A DNA stretch of 64,000 nucleotides from Dirofilaria immitis. Taxonomy: Eukaryota > Nematoda > Chromadorea > Rhabditida > Onchocercidae. Shown piece by piece: positions 1 to 13,032 of this stretch. The stretch's first letter is position 1. Each line of letters opens with the position of its first letter. Below the pieces are notes generated by a model, which was not told the DNA's origin, searched no databases, and was given only the letters and a program-made list of their open reading frames with translations. The stretch lies in assembly GCA_024305405.1 (NCBI GenBank), contig JAKNDB010000098.1, positions 558,001-622,000 of the forward strand. The letters are read 5' to 3'. Both the position numbers and the translations under genes were made by a program.

Positions 1-169
1 ATTTGTTGTAAAAATTTGACATAGATGAATAGATATGATAAAGATTTTTTATTGATTAACGGAGGAATTTTTTTACATATTATAGGGAAATAATTACACG
101 AAATTATTATCAATCGCTAGGTTTTTTTTTATTATTCAATCGACTGATTGTTCCCACGAATCTGTTCAG

Positions 170-1557
170 AGATTTCTGATCGATTTGATTGCACTACCTG
201 CACTGATCATTCTAATTATTCCAACTCTGATTACTTAGTATATATCAATCCTAGCACAATTTATGATATGTTAATTTGTAGTGCAAAGGGAATTAATTTA
301 TAATATCTTAATATTAATACAAAGAAAGTTTGTTTACTATATGTCAACGATCATAAAACAATTTGCAATATATTATAATACAAAGATTAAAAACTTGATT
401 ATTAATTATCAAAAATATTTCCTTTACAATGATTCCTTTTAATTATTTCATCATATCAATCAATATTCGATCAAATATTTTGATTTTTCCAACAACACTA
501 TTAACTATTTTAGTTTTCATAATTCTGAAATGAAAATAATCATTATTGATAGAGAATTATCATTTCATTCATGTTGATATAAATAATTTATTTCATTTAA
601 TTATTCAGAAATAATTTTTTTTTAGATATATAAAATTTAGTGAAGCTGTTACTGTTGCTTCATTATTACTTGCCGTTTTTGGTGTTCATACTCTCGCTCG
701 TCTAGCTTTCGTAAGAAATTTTAAAATCATGAAAAAAGATTTTACAATGATTTCCTTTTTTTCTCGTTTTTTTTCGTTCTTTTCCTCTCCTAAAATGATT
801 AATTTTGAGGATAATCTTAGTCAATATGGATTTATGAAAATATTTCGAGCGGTTGACATTGCAATGCTATTTTTCGTTGCTCAGCAATCAATCATATTTG
901 ATAGTATTTTGATAAAATACGATATCATTAGCTGTGGTCCACTGCTATCTGCTCATGATAATGGCCGATGTAAGTTTGAACTTTTATAATCAATTCATAT
1001 TTTACAATATTATAAGATGCGAAAAAAAAATATATATTTTAAAAGTATAGTTATTTTTAAATATGGAAAAATTTATTTAAAAAAAAATGGTAAATAATGA
1101 ATATCAGGACTGATAAATGATTAAAAAATTGATAAATTAATAGAATTCACATCCAAAAAAACATTAAAATTTTTTTCAAATTATTTTAAAGAAACAGCAA
1201 AACACTCCAACAATGAAAGTTCCATTTCTTTCTAGAAAAATTAGACAATGAGACAAAAAAATGAATAATAATTTATCAAATTTTTTTATCAGTTACATTC
1301 ATATCAATAATACATACAATTCTTATTATCCAATTTAACACTCAAATTTTGATAATGTTAATTTTGATAAAAAAGTACTGATTATTTTATTTCTAATATT
1401 TTTGCCATATATTTTAGTTATATGCAACTTTGTGCTTATCGTGGAAATGTTACTGTTATCAATGTTAATAACGTTTATGGTTTCACCCTCACGAAGTGCT
1501 CTCTTCGACTTATATAGTTCAAAAGAGCGAAATAATCCGCAAATTACTGTGAATTAG
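170..1557 (+). CDS. Organic solute transporter alpha-like (OST-alpha/TMEM184 family) membrane protein, 3' part
   Basis: Four exons keep one frame: 170-237, 641-710, 810-969 and 1418-1557 (TAG stop), giving about 116 C-terminal residues; the 5' exons lie before the window or were not resolved. Each exon carries a hydrophobic stretch: LIALPALIILIIPTLIT, then ASLLLAVFGVHTLARLAF, then AMLFFVAQQSIIFDSIL, then FVLIVEMLLLSMLITFMV. The order Tyr-Gly-Phe-Met-Lys, a helix with Gln-Gln, a Cys-Gly-Pro loop and a final helix with Val-Glu-Met resembles the C-terminal half of the Solute_trans_a family, in which OST-alpha exports bile acids and steroids with OST-beta and TMEM184 proteins are relatives. Splice phases 2, 0 and 1 agree at all three introns. 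AATAAA follows near 1,641. The family call rests on remembered pattern, not alignment; the first exon is less certain than the last three. Confidence 0.65.
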
Positions 1558-3927
1558 GAAAATTAAAAAAATCGTAAGAATGATTATTAATATAACATTG
1601 TTGTATTATTTTAATAATCAACTTATAATTAATATCATAAAATAAATAAAGCTTTACAAAGATGATAAGTGATAAATTGATTAAAAGTAATAATAATATA
1701 TGGGATAATTTCGTCAGGAATAACAATGCATTTTAAAAACATTGCGCTTGAACTTTAGTATCTAGATAATTTTGTCGTGATAAATAGTTATTTTGTAGGG
1801 ATAGTCATTTGAAGGCATTTCTTTGGAATTTTAATATATGCATTAATATTATCAAGAATAATACTGAATTTTGAAATGTCTATCTCTCGGATTTTGATGT
1901 ATGAATTAATCTTATCATTCTATAAGCTTTCATTTTGAACTTATCGATTTAATAATAACGAAATGATGTATTAAATTTAGCTTAATCAATATAAGATTAT
2001 TTTTTGATAAAAATTATTTTAAAAATTTAATTTAAAATATATGTATATATATATAATTGTCATTAAATTTATTTAACAAACTTGATAACGTAAATATTCG
2101 AAGTATTTTCATACTTATTTAATATCTTTCATTAAAAAAAAAAAAACATATCTATCATTTCTGTAATATTGTATTAATCATTTTTGTTTAATATATTATT
2201 TATATTTTTCAGATTTATAACAGATCATAAATCGATTACAAGCATCTATCAATTCAACGTTTCTCAATAATGAATTTATTTGATATAAAAATTAGAATTC
2301 ATCATTTGTCTATTTTAAAAGAAAAAAAAACGATGTTGCTTTTGAAATATTTATCCATCCACATATGTATCACACTAATCATAATGTATCGCATATAAAA
2401 TCTATTTTAAATTGCTTGAATTTATTATCTTCAAGTATCATTTACACTTATTAAATAGTGATAAATCAATAAATATTACTACAAGATTAGAATGATAAAA
2501 CTTTGCTCGAGATTATCTATGATAAACACAAAATAATATATCGAATTAAAAAACATATCTATCATTTCTGTAATTATATTAATCATTATTCCTGTTTCAC
2601 TAAAATTAAAAATCACTTGATTGCCAATAGATCAAAAATTTATAAAGAAGTAACTTTTTTTCCCAATAAAAGGAACGATCCAAAGATGCTCAAATGCCAT
2701 CCAACTGACCTTGTTGAGCATATCTAGCGAAAATAATGTTAATGGTAGGGTCATTTGCGCTATTCCGAGGTCAGTTCTTTTGTATACATTTTGATATCCA
2801 GTAAATTTTCGATAAGTTAAAAATTGATATCTAAGTAATTCAAAGTTTATAAAGACCTGAAATTATTTTTTTGGGAACATATCAAAAATATAATCAGATT
2901 TAAAAGCACTCAATATTAGGAAAAATTACTAACATGATTTCTCAGAAAATCTTAGAGAAAACTTCTCTACAAAAACAGATTTATTAAAATTCTTTCGATA
3001 GATATTCGAGATAAGAGTCTCTGAATTTAATTATCGTAATTATTGAATTATATTTCTGATCTCTAAAATCTTTGCGCCAAATATGCTAAAATTCAAACTT
3101 AGATTAATCGAAATTTTAGCAATAGCATATGCAAAGATTTTCTTCGATGATATTTCTAATTATCAAAATAAAAAGTTCAACCATACCATTTGACTTCGAA
3201 ATAATTATATTAAATAAAAATATTTCACTAAATTAAAAAGATCGATTTCAATATTGAAATTAATAGTCATTTCATGAATGAGATATGAAGACTTATACGT
3301 ATGTACAATATTTTCTTAGATTTAATTATAGCAAAATTAAATTGATAATAAAATATAAACTTCTAGTATTAGGATCAGTACCAATATTAAAATTAATAGA
3401 CTTTTAGTGGTTAATACTGCATTACGCAATATTTTTTCCAAATTAAATTACGATAAAATTAAATTGATAATAAAATCTAAACTTTTGGTATTAAATACAA
3501 CTTCGATTCAAAAAGATTAAAATATCCTTTCAATTGTATAAAAGATTAAATGATCGCTAAATGATAGACGATAAAATGTATTAACAATGACACCATATCG
3601 GTGGGATACAATTTTTGGATATTTATGTCAAAGAAACAATTAATTGAAGTTAATACAATGACATACTGATATACCTCGATATATTGTATCATTTTGAATT
3701 GTTTTTGAATTTATCATATTAACATATAAGTATTCCTTCTTTTGTTTATAATTCATATAATAGATGAATTTATTTTTTTTATTTAAAAATAATTTTAACA
3801 AATCAATGAAAGATCATAGGAAAAAAATCAATAATTACTATGTTTTATAATAGATAGTATGGTATAAGACATTTTGCGATAGGCAATTTAAGAAGGAAAT
3901 TTGAAGTAATTTAAAAGGAGGATAACC
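1558..3927. other. Intergenic, AT-rich, with local repeats
   Basis: I see no convincing gene. Two short direct repeats stand out. A 40-bp segment beginning aacatatctatcatttctgt occurs near 2,147 and again near 2,552. A divergent unit of about 120-130 bp is repeated at 3,305-3,373 and 3,426-3,496, sharing the core ttaaattgataataaaat. The open frame at 2,503-2,727 has random-looking composition. Confidence 0.5.
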
Positions 3928-3942
3928 TTGAACTTCAAATAT

Positions 3943-4651
3943 ATGTATAGAAGTGCGTTTTGTGATTTACTCCTCACATTATTCGTGTTCTCATCAAATA
4001 TCGTGGTCAATAGCGCAAGGAAGAAATGCATTCCAACAACATCACCAATAATTACGATTGTACTCCGTTGGTTTATGCTTACTTTATCTACTTACTTATC
4101 TTTACTTAATCTATTTAAAATTTCCACTTAATTTTAATTCTAATTTGTAACAATTTCGATTTGTAAATTATCTTTAAAATTAATCAAATAAATACTATCT
4201 GATTATAATTATGATTGAAATAATTTAGCAAAGAAATTTTCCGAAATTTAAAAATTCAAAAAATTTACATATTATTGACCGATGATAATGATTGAAGAAT
4301 TTATTGCTGATCAGTGATAATTGGAAAATTTACAGCTTATTGACCAATGATGATGGCAGAGAATCTAGTGCAGATCAAAGTAATTCCGCGAATAGCAGGA
4401 GTTGGTTTAAACGAATATTCAATAGTATGCCACTTTTCGAGAAAAGTTTGTTCGTAATTCGTTTAATTCGTTTGTTGCAGGAATTCCAAGATAATGATAA
4501 TTTGCTCTTTATTCATTAATTTTTCAGTTAATTAATTCAAATCTCCTATAAGTATGATATTTCAGGTCGTTCAAGCAGTGATTCAGATTGCCAATGGAAT
4601 AATTCTCATGGTCAACAATATGGAGCCAACGGTGGTTCTGCTTACAGTTAA
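3943..4651 (+). CDS. Small Ser/Asn/Gln-rich protein, probably secreted (first exon uncertain)
   Basis: The last two exons fit well. Exon 4336-4424 follows tttacag and encodes a polar segment containing NDDGRESSADQSNSANSR. It ends at gtatgc and joins in phase to exon 4566-4651, which follows tttcag and encodes SSSDSDCQWNNSHGQQYG before a short Gly/Ser tail and TAA. Upstream, an ATG at 3943 opens a frame with a typical signal peptide (CDLLLTLFVFSSNIVVNS) that is probably the first exon. No clean donor in the right phase links it to 4336, so an exon or a one-base error may be missing. AATAAA lies at 4,746-4,751. I do not recognise the family; composition suggests a disordered secreted protein. 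Confidence 0.4.
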
Positions 4652-7600
4652 TAATAACTTCTGCAAAATTATTTCTACTTACTATTATTTATATTATCAC
4701 TTTAAAAATTATATTTAGCCAGAAAAAAAGTTGACGTTTTGCTAAAATAAAAGCTAATCTTCAGCCAGAAAATAGATTTTTAATTAAAAAAGGACTGATT
4801 TATTTTTTTAATATTTTGATTACTTTTAACTTTTCTTTTATGAAAAATAATTTCCGATTTCTATAAAGTATATTCATTTTTTTGATAATGAAAACAATTT
4901 GAAAAGTTTTGAAAAGAATGAAATAATACAGATCGTGCCGAGAAAATAGATACATCAGACCATTCAACAAAAAGTGTTCGAATTTATTGGCGTGTTATTT
5001 AACAGAAGGACACGTACGTCTAATGATTATATCATCAACTAGCTTTCATCGAATGAAATATTCGAAAATAAATTTGGATAATTTATTCGTTTTATCAGTG
5101 TATAAATTAAGCTTCTGTATTTCACTAACTTCATTTCCTTTCTTTTTTTTTTACTTTAACAATTGCAATTGAATTAATGCGATTTTGCAAAAATTGATCA
5201 TAATTATATAAATATAAAAATAGGTTATTCAGGTTAATATGCAAATTATTTAACTTTCCATATGAATAATATCCAAGTAAAGGTATATAAATTATTTAAT
5301 TAAGGAAATATAAAGTAATTACCTCGATAATAACACATAATTCCTGACTAGGGATATATATATGTCCAAATAAGACTGATAAATTATATAGATATGGATG
5401 AGTTAAAGACGAAAAATTTGTATGTAATCGATTTTTTTCAAAAATCAAAGAACTAGAAGTATGTAAATTTTTTTTCATGATTCTAACCTATGTCTCAAAA
5501 CTTCAATTCTCAACTTTTCTAGAAAAAAAACTTGGAAAAGTTCTATCAAGCGATATCGAATGAACAATAATAAATGATTGATGCATGTGAAAGGTAGTAG
5601 AACAATAGGATAGTAAAAGAAAATAAATTTTCAAATTATCAATATAACAAAATTTTTGGTAAATTTTTTCTTTTTTTCTTCAGTCTTTTGATAATAAAAT
5701 TTTAAGAATTTCTCAATGAATCATAAAAAAAAAGCAAAAGGGATGAGAGATATGTATTTATAAAAAAATTTAAAAATTAAGAAATGAAAGATCATACTAA
5801 TTATTCGTTGTCTATTTATGAGATATCACTATCATATTTTATTTATCTTATAATTATTCGTTTTTATATTTCAAATATAAATTGAATGAAATGAAAGGTA
5901 AGTATGAATCGACAAAAAATACTAAATTGAGAAGAAAAAAGTTACAAAATAATTGTATATATTTTCCAATGAAATTTGAAAATTTTTAGATTTATAAAAA
6001 TTTTGAAAAAAAAGATGAAAATTTTAGCGAAAGATTATATTCCAATTAAAAATTTTTTTGCTATCAATTTCTTCTTACAAATCATTCGAAAAGTATTAGA
6101 TTTCTTATTAGAAGTTAACATCAACTTTATAGCAACACCAGAAAATTAAAACTTTTTATTTTTGATTTGATGGATGATACACATCAATAACTAATGTTAT
6201 TGAGAACGAATTCGATATGAATGTTTTTTCTTTTTGCGTAGCATTAATATTCAGTATTAAATTCAAAATTTTTATTCAGCTATGACCTCTCAAATATAAA
6301 AATCTTTGAATAATTATGAAACATTAGACTTATCATTGAAAAAAATTAAAATTAAATTTGCAAATTAAAATTTAAGTATATCATATAGAATTCAAAATTT
6401 ATAAAATTTAAAGAAATTAATGATTTTGCTTCATCAGCAACAATAAATAAACATCTTGTTTATATTATACACGTTCCGAAATAGTAATTGACCTTTTTAG
6501 TGCCAGTTGTGACAAATCTGTTTGATAAAATATTATTGTTCATAAATTAGAAAACCCAGCGATATTTTCGGAATATGTATCCAACCGATAATATCTGGCA
6601 GTTATTCGGTATTTTAGAAATATAGCACCACACTACCGGGGTAATCTCGACAACTATTTCAAACTTATGTATATATTTATGTAAAATTTAAAATAGGACG
6701 GTTCACTCTTGGGTGAATATTTCTCATTTTTCCGCAACAATTTTCACATTTCTGCATAAAATACAGTGAAAATGGATAAAAGAAAAGTATTACTTCCTAT
6801 AGTTCATCTACTAAATTATTCAAAAATAAAGGAAATAATCCGAATTATTGATTGCCCGATCAGCGAAAGTTTACGTGATTGATATCAATGAAAGATCAGT
6901 AACTGTTGGCCCGTTTTATCCTGCATATTATTGCATCGAATAATCGAATTCTAGCAACAGTAAGAAGATCAAAACTTGAAAATTATTTATTGATTGCAAC
7001 GTTATTATGATATCATATATTTGATATAACTATCAAACTTAAATTGATTCTGTAAACAAATGTTCCAACACAAATTCATCAATGAAAATTTGAAATTTGT
7101 TAATAAAAAATTTTACAGCATAATCTGAATCCATTGAATTATTACAATTATTATTACTTTTTTCTGAATAAATGCAAATATGTAAAATTTTATCAATGCA
7201 TGTAGAAGTTATAGAAGAGTGAAATGAATTTTAAAATTATCAAACTTACAATTAGAGATCAAGACTATCATTTATACAAACTATTTTCGTATTATTAATA
7301 ACAGATTAACAATTAGACTAATTCTATCGCATCACATCTGCTATGTATCTCACGCTAAAATATACGCATAGAGACAACAGAACTGTTTGAGATTTGATTA
7401 ATTGACAGAGGTGGATACAGATAGAAAACTGTTGAAATTCCAAAAAGCTTTCAGCGTAAATCATCCTCTTATCATAAATATTTGGTAATCAAGGTACAGT
7501 TTGTTTAAAGTTGATTTTCTCATAATAAGCCTAAAATTTACAGTACATACCATGCTTAGTTCACCATCCACTTATCACCATTATTTCGAATATTTTGATT

Positions 7601-8217
7601 TCTATTCTAGAGAAATATTTATTTTTGTAATACCTCCCTTAAATCTATGTTATTAATCTCAAATATCGTGCACTTCTATTCAATCACAAGAAGACCAAAA
7701 CAATATTTCCTCTTCTTCATTCCCATTTATTTCTTATTTCTTTCCAGCAAAGTAAAAATGAGATATTTATTAAGAATTAGTAACGAGTTTTTTTCATATA
7801 TTATTCTGCTTCCTACCAATGCAAACCATTTAAAAAGGAAATCGGAATTTACGCAGAATATACAAATTTGGACAACAAGCTCTGTGGAAGATATTATAAC
7901 TTTCATAAAAAATGCAAAAATATATAAGCAAAGAATGATCAATCTCTATTAAAAAAATAAACAATGGAAAAAAAGACTTTCTAGAAATTGAGCGCAATAA
8001 ATAAAAGCGTAAAGCGAAGAGATTGCATTTTGAAGGTAAGCAGTATCAAAGCCTTTCCTTCAAAAAACAAACAGACATTTTATCGACTAGGGAAGTTCCA
8101 AATTGAGATAATTTCCACGAAAGAAGAAATTCTGAATTGAGAAACAACTGAGCAATTAAAAGATGTTCACATTAAAAGCTAAAGCAAATTGTGCATTATT
8201 TCGTGTCACTGAATGAA
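4652..8217. other. Intergenic, no gene recognised
   Basis: This is AT-rich sequence with frequent homopolymers. The longest open frames (7,647-7,952 plus and 7,727-7,942 minus) overlap on opposite strands, lack splice context and have no recognisable motif. It contains the 3' flank of the minus-strand atg3 gene at its right end. Confidence 0.5.
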
Positions 8218-10649
8218 TTAAAGTTGGATGCTTCTCGTGTAATCATATTCTATTGTTGGAATCACTGCCTAAAATTTACGCTAATTAGCACGACTCAAAA
8301 ATAACGTTGCAATCTATAAACAAGCTAATTAAAAATTGTTGATAGTTTGGAGAACAAAAAGTGTTTCTCTTCACTTATTTTAGTTGATTTATGTGATTTC
8401 TTGATTAGTTTAACCAAACCAAGATATCGATTAATTCCATATATTTAATGATAAATCATCCATGAGTAATTAAAAATTAACCTGAACAAATTTCAAAAAT
8501 ATAAGAAGATACTGATCAACGCTCAATTCTTTTCCTGACTCAGCAAGCTGTTCAATAAGACGTTTCATTACTTCCGCATGTCTGCAAGGATGAATGGAAG
8601 CCATTGCAGTCCGAAAATATGGATGAGACTCTATTGTAATCGTTTTATTAATGTGATCCTAAATCATGGGATTTTTTTAAAAATGACCAAAAACTGATAA
8701 AACTACATAATAAAACACAGTGAAGAAAAGAAGCATTAAAAAAAATTTACAATATTGCATTCTATAATTAAAAAAATAAAAAAATGAAACCTGCGAAAAA
8801 TCTGCGCTCATTTTATCGACGGCGAGCGGTTTATTGTTTTCGTCATATCCACATAACCAAAGACGAGGTACCTGGATCATTATTAAAGAAATTTGACTAC
8901 GTAAGTAATATCCAATAAAATAACAAAAATCGTTTAATATATCATTATATTATAACATTAAAACGATTAAAATCAATAAAAATCCACTGCTAAGAAAGTT
9001 GAATTTCTAAAATAGTTTTGATTCACAATGTAAATAAGAATTATTAGAAGATTTGTCCTTCTACATATGATACAATACTATAATCTAAGTTACCTGATAA
9101 TATTTATCATAAGTTATGTGAAGATCGTAAGTACGTGTATGTAAGACATTATCTGTATCATCTTCGGCCTGATTCTTGTCCTCTTCGACAAATCTTGAAC
9201 ATATTTTTCAACTTTCTTGACAAATGTATTTAGAAAAAATAAATTAGAAATTTGAATTTTTAAAGAAATTTAAAGGAAGATATTTCATCAGTTTCTTGCC
9301 TTTCCAAAAATCTTAAAAAATCACCTATAAGGATCGTCTTCTTCGAGACCGCCTTCAGCTACAAACTCATCCATGTCAATCGGTGGTCTATCATCGTTGT
9401 CCTCTAGTACTTTCGAGTGTTTGAGCTAAAAAAAGCAGTAATATTTTGAATGAATAAAACCGCTACTTTTTACATCATTTATACGACATAAATAATTCTT
9501 TATGAAAAAAAGTACATTTGAAGATTCTGTCTGAGATACTTCAAACATTGACGCAGGTTTCTGACTTGTATCTAATACATAATGGTGCGTGTCAACCCAT
9601 CCTTCATCATCGTCGATGTTGGTGAAATCACCTTCTTCATTCCATTCTTTACCTTTCAGTATCTGTAAAACTCAAACTCGAACAAGCAATTTCTCGGTTA
9701 CTAGATAATCATATTTAATGCGAATAGTTGCATAAAAACTACAGGCTACTTGTATTTGGCTACTGCATACTTTTCTTATAGTCTAAGAAAACGAGGGCAT
9801 AAAAAGGAAATTAGAGAAAATCATGAACTAAATTCAATTTTCAGATCAAAAAAATCGAAATGAACCAGTTCTCTTTTTGGATTTATAAAATTTTTAAGAC
9901 AATAATGATAGTCATTTAAATGTTATTAATTAGCATTGAAACTATTAATGAGCGTACATGCAGAAGTAACGAATATCGTTTCATTCAATTTGAATAAAAT
10001 ACCTTTTCTTGTGATGGATCATATTCCATATCCACACAGCGACTGAAACATGGTACATTACGTGTGATCAAAAACTGCTTATTCACAGGGAGATACGGTT
10101 TAGCTCTGAAATATTAATAAATGTGTAAAAAATTCAGAGAAAGCTTATACAAAGAAAACTTTAAAGTAAAGAAAAATATTCAAATCCTTGGCATAGCTAA
10201 TCTTCTTCGCAATTGAAAACATAACAAAAGCACGTTGCGTATATTAGAAACTATTAAACTGCAGCGAAAATAAAACAATTTTTATATGAAATTTTTTTGA
10301 TTATCCTATTTCATTGCAAATCATCTTCTTATTATGAGACAATGACTTCTCCATTAAATCCACTACCGATCTCCAAACTTTATTATTCTTACTAAATGAA
10401 AATAAAAACTGATTTGATCCAGTAAAATAAAAGAAATTCAAAGAATACATAACAATTAAATTACTTTGAAGGATCTAATTGACCCCATGACCAGGTTGGA
10501 CAATGATGTATGAGGTAATCGCCAGCAGTAACGAATTCTTCAGGATTTAATACTCCTGTCTCCTTGAATTTCGATTCCCGAAGTACTGGTGTTAAATACT
10601 GACCTACATCGAGGGCTATACTTTTCACCGAATTCACGATATTTTCCAT
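8218..10649 (-). CDS. atg-3: Autophagy-related protein 3, E2-like ATG8 conjugating enzyme
   Basis: Eight exons on the minus strand are 10649-10465, 10105-10003, 9662-9516, 9425-9325, 9193-9094, 8871-8791, 8658-8482 and 8268-8218. All phases agree and the product is 314 aa, the same length as human ATG3. ATG3 accepts ATG8/LC3 from ATG7 as a thioester and transfers it to phosphatidylethanolamine on the growing autophagosome membrane. The N-terminus has the amphipathic membrane-sensing helix ([20 protein letters not shown]) and [13 protein letters not shown]. An acidic flexible region covers about residues 120-185 ([22 protein letters not shown]). [13 protein letters not shown] and [10 protein letters not shown] start the E2 core. 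The catalytic Cys264 lies in HPCRHAEVM. The last exon ends [12 protein letters not shown], so the usual TRHFTM-type tail is altered. No frameshift was seen, unlike its neighbours. Confidence 0.96.
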
Positions 10650-10797
10650 TATTAATCCGAAAAATTGAAAGAATAAAAAAGAATATTAAGAATATTTTTC
10701 GCCGAAATTATAAAATAATTATTCAAAACATGTAATCACTTAAAAGACCTAGAAATATAGACATCAATAATTATATTACATCTTCTCAGTTTTAGAT

Positions 10798-10803
10798 CAC
10801 GTG
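10798..10803. promoter_or_regulatory. CACGTG E-box upstream of atg-3
   Basis: A palindromic CACGTG sits in the context atCACGTGta, about 150 bp upstream of the atg-3 start codon. In animals, TFEB/HLH-30 bHLH-zip factors drive autophagy genes through CACGTG (CLEAR-type) sites. Motif and position are seen directly; use by HLH-30 is inference. Confidence 0.4.
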
Positions 10804-13032
10804 TATCTGTTTTACTAGGTTGTCAGTTCAAGGCCGCCAGCCGGCATGTACAATAGTCAAGAATGGAGATGTCTGAAATAAATAAACAGAATCCTATTAG
10901 CAAATAGGTTCCCGAAGATATAAAGAGAGCAGACAGCTACCAAATATTTCTTTCCCTTATATGTAAGCAGGAAGACAATTTCTTATTCCAATATTTCAAA
11001 TTAATACTATAAAAGTGAAGTGTGTCCAATCCCATAAAGTACGTCCAATGCTATGCCATTATTCACTAAAAAAACTGCAAGTTTTAGGGATAAAAATTCA
11101 AAATTTTACAATGAAATTTTAGAGTAAACTAAAAAATACAAAATTATAGTCTATTCGCAGATGAAATCACATCATTCTTTCCCCTTCTCTTAATTAACCG
11201 GTGAAAATTTTTACTAATTTTTACTATTTCACAGAATTAAAGAAGTTTTATCTCTTCTTTTCCTCTCCAAATTTCTTTTTCCTTCCCGAAGAATATCGAT
11301 TGTTTGAGACACAAATCATTTAGATGAGTTTAACAAAAAGATTTAAAGATACGACGCAAAAAATGAATGAACAATTCGCTTCTATAATTTACCTTTTCCT
11401 ACTCAAATGTAATTAAAAGATAAATGATATGCTCTCATTAGTTTCATTCTCTCATTTCATTAATCTATATTTTGCATCACTTCAGTTGAAGTATTCATTA
11501 ATCAATCATGTTACTAAGCGAAACTTTGAAACAAGATATGAATTTCTCAATTGCAACGACAAAACCATCCCCATTTCAAATAGTTCCATCATATTCCTTT
11601 CTTACAATCATCTCCTAAACAACACAATCCAAAACCCTGACGACCCTTGACCACAGTTTACCACATATTCCATTCAAGTTTTTCATGCGGACACAAACTA
11701 GTGTCGCATTTCCATTGAATGATACGAATAGAGAAATGGAATGGGACAATATGATAATGATTCTTCTCATTCACTTCTTATTAAGAATGATGTAATTAAA
11801 TTAAATTTACTTTTAAACTTCTATAATTGACATCGGCTCTTCATGCTTATTATGCCTTGTTTTGCTGCAATACAATGTTACTGCAATAAGAAATGAAGCG
11901 TGTACATGTATAACATTGATTCGGAGAGAAAAATCATACTACTGTTAAAATTATTATTGTTTGTGAAACAAAACAAACAAAACATTTCACAACATTATGT
12001 GTGCCATCGGTGGAAAAATACATAAAACTATAAAGTGAAAATATATCTTCTTATTAACTTAATTTCATCGCCATCGCTTTTTATGAACGTAGTTTTTAAA
12101 TAACCGACTTATTCGGAAGAAGACTTAATGCTTTAATAAATATGACCAATGCTTCAACTATTAAATGGTTTTCCACTAATATTTTTATGACCTGTATTAT
12201 TTACGATATTCTAGTGATAACAATTTTTAAAAATTTTTAATCTATGAAAAAGTTTGAATTAAATAACTAACTTCCATAAAATAACAAAAAAATATTTATA
12301 TGTTATGGCAAAATAATTAAAAGTTTTTATCAAAATTAGAATGAAACTTTCAAATTTTAGCATGCAATATATTTGTTTTTGAATAGAAAAATAAATGTAT
12401 AAATGCTTGCAATTTGCATATATAATAATTTTTGGCAAACAAATTACGATTTTTATCTTGAATCAGTCTTAATAAGGTCAGGTTTCAAATTTTAAAATAT
12501 TTAACTTTCTACGAATTGCAGTATTTCGCTGTCGAATAAAGATGTTTTTGACAATGAATAGTTCATCCGGTTGATTTCATTTTAAATTTCAAAATGGAAA
12601 GAATTAAATAGTAATATTGAATTCTGCTGCCTGTTACACTGATATTACGGATACAGTCATGATTTTTATTTGCATAAATTTACATAATCCTATGATTTTC
12701 AATGAGGCTATGAAAAATTTCCATTACTCCACAACATATTTATAATATTAAAGATTAACAAGCTTGCTTTTTATTTTATCAATCGTTTTCATCGCCATAT
12801 TTAGCCAAAAAAGCTCACATAATTATGCAAAAGATTAAGGGCAGTGTAACTTGTCTGTTCATAGATCACAAGGATTCAGCTTTAAATAACTCTTCAAATC
12901 AGCTATAACATTTAATACTTGCTGCAGTTCATTCTCCTCTCATTTACCTATTATATAAAAATTCTTCCTGGAATATTTTCCAAAATTCTATTCCATATTA
13001 TAATCATCACCATTTATCCGTGAAAATTACTC
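10804..13032. other. Intergenic, divergent promoter region; contains dispersed repeat copy
   Basis: This separates divergent atg-3 (minus) and the zinc-finger gene (plus). The segment 10,825-10,865 is relatively GC-rich. The open frame 11,429-11,650 has no recognisable features. A repeat copy lies at 12,177-12,376. Confidence 0.4.
12177..12376 (+). repeat. 200-bp dispersed repeat, copy 1
   Basis: From taatatttttatgacctgta to gcatgcaatatatttgt, this segment matches 23,703-23,903 in the same orientation, with only scattered substitutions and small indels. There is no obvious terminal inverted repeat or open frame. It may be a fragment of a dispersed element or an old duplication. Confidence 0.85.

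Noticed and set aside
7647..7952. 101-codon open frame as a gene
   Set aside because: No motif, no splice context, overlapping open frame on the other strand and AT-driven composition.
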